From: Hyphomicrobium sp. LHD-15
GTDB taxonomy: Bacteria > Pseudomonadota > Alphaproteobacteria > Rhizobiales > Hyphomicrobiaceae
Assembly (NCBI RefSeq): GCF_031157355.1
Contig: NZ_JAVIFT010000005.1
Span: 124,001-188,000, forward strand
Length of the DNA: 64,000 nucleotides
Direction of reading: 5' to 3'
The translations under genes were made by a program, and so were the position numbers. This document shows, piece by piece, positions 59,542-64,000 of this stretch; the stretch's first letter is position 1, and every line of letters starts with the position of its first letter. Below the pieces are notes generated by a model that searched no databases, was not told the origin of the DNA, and saw nothing but the letters and a program-made list of their open reading frames with translations.

Positions 59542-61857
59542 TCACGCCACCAGCGATCCGAACGGCCGTTTCGCCGCGAGAAAGCTTGGAACGTCCTTTT
59601 CAGTCAGTGGCTTCGCGAAATAGTGCCCTTGAAGGCTGCCACAGCCCATGCTTGAGAGCAGCAGCGCCTGCTCCTTGTTCTCGACACCTTCGGCCGTGAT
59701 GTGCAGATCGAGGCTCCGGCCGAGCTGCGCGATAGCCTGCACGATCGACAGGCTGTCCTTGTTCGTCTGCATGTCTTTGACGAACGACCTATCGATCTTC
59801 AAGCGATCGATCGGATAGGCCTTGATATGCGAGAGCGACGCATAGCCCGTGCCGAAATCGTCGAGGGCGATCTCGACATCGAGCTTGTGAAGCTGCTCCA
59901 GCGCTTCGCTGACATGCACCGCACCGCTGCCCAGGAACACGCGTTCCGTGACCTCGATGCAGAGCCGGTTAGGCTGCACATTGAACATTTCGAGCTTTGC
60001 CTTGAGCCGGCGAGCGAAGCATCCGAATGCAAAATCCGCTGACGTCACATTGAAGGCGACCCGTCCGAATTCGAGTCCCTGTCTCTCCCAGCTCGCGATC
60101 TGCCGGAGCACGAGATCCGCGACGCGGTTTCCGATCGCAAGCGCGACCTTCGGGTCCTCGAAGATTTCCTCGAAGCTGTTTGGCGTCAGCAGCCCTTGCG
60201 TTGGATGGCGCCAGCGCAGCAGCGCCTCGAACGACGGCGGCGCGGCCAGATCCTTGGGTACGATCGGCTGATAGTAGGTCACGAACTCGTTGCGCGTCAG
60301 CGCATCGAGAACATCCTTCTGAAGCTCCACGCGCCGGTCGAGTTCGGCCCTGAGGTGGGCCGAGAAGCGCTCCGTACGGCCACGCCCGAGGCTCTTCGCG
60401 CGATAGAGCGCAAGATCGGCGTTCTTGAGCAAGTCGCCCGGCTCCGTCGCGTCGCGGGGGAATATCGTCACCCCGATGCTGGCCGAGCAGGATCTGAGCG
60501 TCCCCGACAAATGGATCGGATCTTCGAATTCTCTTTCGATCGCGGCAAGCGCCGCATAGATCTCCGCCTCGTGCTGGCGCCCGAGAACAAGCACCGCAAA
60601 CTCGTCGCCGCCGAGCCGAGCGATCACGTCGCTGCCGCCGAGCGCACCCTTCAGTCGGGTGGCAATGATCTTCAGGAGCTCATCGCCGGCATCGTGCCCG
60701 AGCGTATCGTTGATCTCCTTGAAGTGGTCGAGATCGATCAGCGCAACGCCCATCGCATTCTCGTTCATGCTTTTCGAAGCGATGGCCTCGCGCAGCGTTT
60801 CGTTGAACAATCGCCGGTTCGGAAGCTCTGTCAGAGAGTCGAGCTTCGCCAGCCGCCAGAGCTTGTCCTGCAGTTTCTTACGCTCGGAAATTTCCTCGGT
60901 CAGCATCATCATGCCGCCGACCACGCCGTCCGGCGTGGACCAGTGGCGCACCTCCCACCGGATGATGTTCTCTGAGCCGTCCGCCCGGACGAAACGTTCC
61001 TCTTCGCTCCGCTCCGCGGGCGCGCCCGCGAGAATGCGGGCATGTTTGGCGCGCCACCGCGCGGGCACTTCCGGAAACACGTCATAGTGATTGAGGCCGA
61101 CGAGCGACGACTGCTCGAGCCCGTAGTCCTGCAGCCAGCGCTCGGTATGGGCCACGTAGCGCATTTCGGTATCGAACATCGCAACGGAAGCCGGCGCGTG
61201 TTTGACGAAGGCTTCGAGGCGGGCGTGCGCGCGCTTGAGCTCGAGCTCGGCGCTTCGTTGCTCGGTCACGTCGACGCCGATCGTCGTGATGCTTTCCAGC
61301 TCCCCGCTTTTCCCCTTCCACGGAATGACGATGGCCTTGATCCAGACCAGCGATCCATTTTTCGCCCGATCACAGAATTCACCGGACCACGTCTTCCCGG
61401 AGTTTACGGTGCCCCACATCTCGGCGAGATAGTCCGGGCTGTACACGCCGGAGCAAAGCGCGCCCATCGGCTGCTCGCGAAGCTCGTCGAGCGTATATCC
61501 CATACGGCGAAGCAGATTGTCGTTTGCCTCGTAGAAGCGGCCCTGCGTGTCGGACTTCGACACCAGGAAGTGCGTACAGAGCATCTCCGAGTAGGAGCGA
61601 ACCGCGTCCTCGGATCGGTCTGCCGAAATCTTCTCGCCTTCCGCGATGACGATCGCGATCACGGCGATTGCGATTGAAGCGACGGCGTTCGCGGCAATCA
61701 CCGCCGTCACCCAGGTGAGGCCTTCGGTCAGCGCGAGCGCGAGCGTTACGGCAAGGAGGGCAGCCAGACCGATGACCAAAATGGGAATGCCAAAACGCAA
61801 CTGATCCGCAAACGCGGTCAGGCTCTGACGAACGTGAGAGGCACTGGCAATCCACAT
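59542..61857 (-). CDS. PAS-GGDEF-EAL cyclic-di-GMP turnover protein
   Basis: This ~771-residue membrane protein starts with two helices (ILVIGLAALLAVTLALAL and AVIAANAVASIAIAVIAIVI). Two PAS domains follow (RRMGYTLDELREQPMG, TIGVDVTEQRSAELEL, then NHYDVFPEVPARW), then a GGDEF domain with an intact active site (IARLGGDEFAVLVLG) and an EAL domain. The EAL domain keeps its metal ligands: FEALLRWRHP, EVTERVF, DDFGTGYASL, KIDRSFV and TAEGVENKEQ. Both synthesis and degradation of cyclic-di-GMP are possible. ATG 61857 is chosen over a TTG at 61881. Confidence 0.9.
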   Translation of the reverse strand: MWIASASHVRQSLTAFADQLRFGIPILVIGLAALLAVTLALALTEGLTWVTAVIAANAVASIAIAVIAIVIAEGEKISADRSEDAVRSYSEMLCTHFLVSKSDTQGRFYEANDNLLRRMGYTLDELREQPMGALCSGVYSPDYLAEMWGTVNSGKTWSGEFCDRAKNGSLVWIKAIVIPWKGKSGELESITTIGVDVTEQRSAELELKRAHARLEAFVKHAPASVAMFDTEMRYVAHTERWLQDYGLEQSSLVGLNHYDVFPEVPARWRAKHARILAGAPAERSEEERFVRADGSENIIRWEVRHWSTPDGVVGGMMMLTEEISERKKLQDKLWRLAKLDSLTELPNRRLFNETLREAIASKSMNENAMGVALIDLDHFKEINDTLGHDAGDELLKIIATRLKGALGGSDVIARLGGDEFAVLVLGRQHEAEIYAALAAIEREFEDPIHLSGTLRSCSASIGVTIFPRDATEPGDLLKNADLALYRAKSLGRGRTERFSAHLRAELDRRVELQKDVLDALTRNEFVTYYQPIVPKDLAAPPSFEALLRWRHPTQGLLTPNSFEEIFEDPKVALAIGNRVADLVLRQIASWERQGLEFGRVAFNVTSADFAFGCFARRLKAKLEMFNVQPNRLCIEVTERVFLGSGAVHVSEALEQLHKLDVEIALDDFGTGYASLSHIKAYPIDRLKIDRSFVKDMQTNKDSLSIVQAIAQLGRSLDLHITAEGVENKEQALLLSSMGCGSLQGHYFAKPLTEKDVPSFLAAKRPFGSLVA

Positions 61858-62008
61858 TTCAAAGAACCGGCGAGAAAACAAATCCGAGAACAGAACATCA
61901 GCAGCCTCTCAAAATACCGTTTGCGGCAGATTAAAATTGCCGACAGCGCAATTGCGAAGCCCTTATGCTGCATTGCGATTTTCGAGGTTTCGCGTTGAAA
62001 GTATGCGA

Positions 62009-62027
62009 TTTTATACGCTGTATAAAA
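62009..62027. promoter_or_regulatory. Perfect palindrome, possible operator
   Basis: TTTTATAC-GCT-GTATAAAA is an 8-3-8 perfect inverted repeat in the spacer 150 bases ahead of the cyclic-di-GMP gene and after the phosphate-transporter stop. The AT-rich arms suit a dimeric repressor site; the protein is unknown. Confidence 0.35.
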
Positions 62028-62076
62028 AATGCGCACTGCACCGCAAAAAGTGCCCCAGCCAGGCTAAAATGCGTCT

Positions 62077-63603
62077 TCAAACGATGAAATTGATCACTGT
62101 ATACATCAACGCGGCGAGGGAGGCCGCAGCCGGCACCGTGATGATCCAGGCGGCCACGATGGTCGCGAAATGCGACCTGCGCACGAGCTTGCGCCTGCGC
62201 AACACGTCCTGATCGATGGCCGTGAGATAGCGCGGCACCTGGTGGACCCTGTACCCGCGCTCGAAGTGGCGCCGCCTGCGATAGCGAACCGTCCAGTACT
62301 CGCGGAAAAAGCCGACGCCGAAAATAGCCCCGACGGCGATATGCGTCGAACTCACCGGCAAGCCGAGCGCGGACGCGACGATAACCGTCAGCGCCGCCGA
62401 AAGCGCCACGCAATAGGCCCGCATCGGGTTCATTTTCGTAATCTGGTCGCCGACGAGGCGGACGAGGCGCGGCCCGAACAGCAGAAGGCCGAGACTGATC
62501 CCAAAAGCGCCGATCATCATCACCCACGACGGAAGCGAAACGCTGCCGCCGACCGGAACCCCATCGAGGCTGTGCAGGATCGCCGCGACCGGCCCGACGG
62601 CATTGGCGACGTCGTTGGCCCCGTGCGCAAACGACAGCAGGGCGGCCGAGAAAATCAGCGGCAGGCGGAACAGCGGCTTGAGCGATTGCCTCCGGTTCTC
62701 GAGACCTTCCGATTGCCGCCGGATCATCGGATCGACGCCAGCGTAGACGAGAATGCCTGCCGCAACCGATATGCCAAGAACCCATTGCGGGCCGGGCGCC
62801 CAGATATGTCCGAGCCCTTTGACCAGCAGATAGCCGGCGAATGCCGCCGCCATCACCGCAATCAGCACCGGCACCCAGCGTCGCGCCGCCGCGATCTTGT
62901 CGTCGCGGTAGATGATCATCACCTTGATGAAGGCCAGAAACAGCGCCGCAACGACGCCGCCGAGCAGTGGCGAGATCACCCAGCTCGCCGCGATGGTGCC
63001 GAGCACCCCCCAATCGATCGGCTGCGGGCCGATGGCGGCGAGCGCCGCTCCGAGCACGGCGCCGACGATGGCATGCGTCGTCGAGATCGGCGCGCCGAGA
63101 AACGTTGCCAGATGGACGCAGAGCGCCGACGACAGCAACGCCGACAGCATCAGCCAGACGAAGGTTTGCGGATCGGAAACCTCGGCCGGATTGACCAGCC
63201 CCTTCGAGATCGTCTCGACCACGTCGCCACCCGCGAGCAGCGCACCCGCGCTTTCGCAGATGGCAGCGATGATGAGCGCGCCCGTCATCGTCAGCGCGCG
63301 CGCACCGACCGCAGGGCTCACATTGTTTGCGACGTCGTTGGCGCCGATCGTCAGCGCCATGTACCCGCCGATCACCGCCGCGGCGACGATCAGCGTTGCC
63401 TTGCCCCCGAAGCCGATGTGATAGGCGGCGAGGCATCCTGCCAAGGTTAGAAAAAGCAGGGCGATCCCGGGCGCAACAAGGCCGCGCGTGGCGGAGCGCG
63501 TCGCCTCCTCCATGCGGTCGATTTTTCCGAGATCTTTGTCGAGGGTCGATTTACGCAGCCGCTCGGGCTTGTCGGCGGCCCTCGGCACGTTCTGCAACGT
63601 CAT
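62077..63603 (-). CDS. Inorganic phosphate transporter, PiT family
   Basis: This 508-residue transporter has about ten membrane helices. The two PiT signatures are TIGANDVANNVSPAVG in the first half and FAHGANDVANAVGPVAAI in the second; each holds the G-A-N-D-V-A-N phosphate/cation site. A cytoplasmic basic region lies between halves (RRQSEGLENRRQSL), and the N-terminus is longer than usual (about 40 residues before the first helix). PiT proteins carry metal-phosphate with protons at high phosphate. No phoU-like partner (PhoU/DUF47) is adjacent. Confidence 0.92.
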   Translation of the reverse strand: MTLQNVPRAADKPERLRKSTLDKDLGKIDRMEEATRSATRGLVAPGIALLFLTLAGCLAAYHIGFGGKATLIVAAAVIGGYMALTIGANDVANNVSPAVGARALTMTGALIIAAICESAGALLAGGDVVETISKGLVNPAEVSDPQTFVWLMLSALLSSALCVHLATFLGAPISTTHAIVGAVLGAALAAIGPQPIDWGVLGTIAASWVISPLLGGVVAALFLAFIKVMIIYRDDKIAAARRWVPVLIAVMAAAFAGYLLVKGLGHIWAPGPQWVLGISVAAGILVYAGVDPMIRRQSEGLENRRQSLKPLFRLPLIFSAALLSFAHGANDVANAVGPVAAILHSLDGVPVGGSVSLPSWVMMIGAFGISLGLLLFGPRLVRLVGDQITKMNPMRAYCVALSAALTVIVASALGLPVSSTHIAVGAIFGVGFFREYWTVRYRRRRHFERGYRVHQVPRYLTAIDQDVLRRRKLVRRSHFATIVAAWIITVPAAASLAALMYTVINFIV

Positions 63604-63669
63604 CGCCTATCCCCCTCTCGGGGTCTTAAGCGAGACAACGCAAAAAAACAAACCCAACGCACGACTTAT

Positions 63670-63690
63670 GCCTCCATTCTGCATGGAGGC
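63670..63690. repeat. Small perfect hairpin after the Nudix gene
   Basis: GCCTCCAT pairs with ATGGAGGC around TCTGC, 24 bases past the Nudix stop and ahead of the phosphate-transporter gene. It lacks a T run, so a terminator role is doubtful. Confidence 0.4.
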
Positions 63691-63713
63691 CGGCAGATCC
63701 GCGCGTGACCGGC

Positions 63714-64000
63714 CTACCCCCCGCCGGGCGGACCGACGAGTTGCCCGAGCCGCAGTAGGATTTGCGCCAGGCCCCGCTCCCGCACGAGATCGGCCGCCTG
63801 CTCGGGCCCAACCCAGGTCTGCCGCCGGCTACGCTGCTCCGGCCAATGCACGAACTGGTGAGTGACTTTCATCGGATAGACCACAACCCGGCATCGCGCC
63901 CATGCCAGGAAATGCAGGCGTTTCGTATAGTCGAACGAGCCGATCGGCTCCGCCCCGACGTCGCCGCCGACACCCGCCTCCTCGAAGGCCTCGAGCGCGG
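63714..64000 (-). CDS. Nudix hydrolase, C-terminal part (cut by window edge)
   Basis: The visible 95 residues begin inside the Nudix box (ALEAFEEAGVGG, which fits the REUXEEXGU end of the motif with Ala/Phe in place of Arg). They continue with GAEPIGSFDYTKRLHFLAWA, a basic middle and PEQAADLVRERGLAQILLRL. This layout matches Nudix family proteins related to diphosphoinositol-polyphosphate phosphohydrolases and similar short hydrolases. The catalytic arginine position cannot be checked because the start lies outside the window. Confidence 0.78.
   Translation of the reverse strand, partial: ALEAFEEAGVGGDVGAEPIGSFDYTKRLHFLAWARCRVVVYPMKVTHQFVHWPEQRSRRQTWVGPEQAADLVRERGLAQILLRLGQLVGPPGGG

Noticed and set aside
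62170-63450. Plus-strand frame opposite the phosphate transporter (426 codons)
   Set aside because: Extremely Arg/Asp/His-rich antisense of a membrane protein; no start signal or domain.

Overview
The window is high-GC chromosomal DNA from an alphaproteobacterium, most likely a methylotrophic member of the Hyphomicrobiales close to Hyphomicrobium. The indicators are a CtrA response regulator with the CtrA-modulating protein SciP and a FliJ-like protein, a PmtA-type phospholipid N-methyltransferase, a PHA synthase, a PQQ precursor peptide, and a locus for oxidising methylated amines. No rRNA, CRISPR array, complete insertion sequence or replication origin was seen. Two tRNAs are present (anticodon CAT at 27787-27863, anticodon GGT at 56244-56318).

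Layout. 1-2724: the 3' end of uvrB, then two cargo genes (an AT-rich ClpA N-domain/TIR fusion and a GST-like gene), each followed by another copy of the last ~50 bases of uvrB. 2775-16717: mostly small stress, envelope and secreted proteins (CBS, GYD, DUF502, COG4705, a soluble chemoreceptor, DJ-1/PfpI, aldo/keto reductase, pqqA, DoxX, an L7/L12-like membrane protein, DUF3617, a metallo-beta-lactamase-fold hydrolase). 16923-19354: ECF sigma/anti-sigma pair and an array of 113-bp palindromic repeats. 19355-25294: subtilisin-like protease, ctrA, fliJ-like gene, lipoprotein and sciP. 25621-27617: mnmA and pmtA. 27787-32090: a tRNA followed by accessory and decayed genes (methyltransferase, lysin-like protein, acyltransferase, broken GGDEF gene). 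32103-40804: Clp-fold protease, membrane protein, a four-gene Gld-type ABC transporter operon, LysR regulator and glutamine amidotransferase. 40867-50551: a methylated-amine block in which three near-identical 37-bp sequences carry sigma-54 type promoters ahead of a FliG-like gene, an APC-type permease, and an Amt-like transporter with the dimethylamine N-demethylase genes and trimethylamine monooxygenase. 50649-64000: antiporter-like carrier, MoaD/sialidase-fold pair, SRPBCC protein, YCII/sigma-factor pair, tRNA-Thr, universal stress protein, PHA synthase, a PAS-GGDEF-EAL protein, a PiT phosphate transporter and the end of a Nudix gene.

How the genes fit together. Trimethylamine would be N-oxidised by the flavin monooxygenase at 49184. 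The heme N-demethylase set at 46486-49126 would demethylate dimethylamine. The permease and the divergent Amt protein just upstream are the likely uptake routes, and the sigma-54 sites suggest nitrogen-linked control. No TMAO demethylase gene lies in the window. CtrA, SciP and FliJ-like proteins belong to the swarmer-cell and flagellar control system, and the isolated FliG-like gene may connect to it.

The best candidate for an undescribed system is the ClpA N-domain/TIR fusion at the uvrB 3' end. It is inferred, not shown, to be an acquired defence-like gene in a site that has taken up cargo twice.
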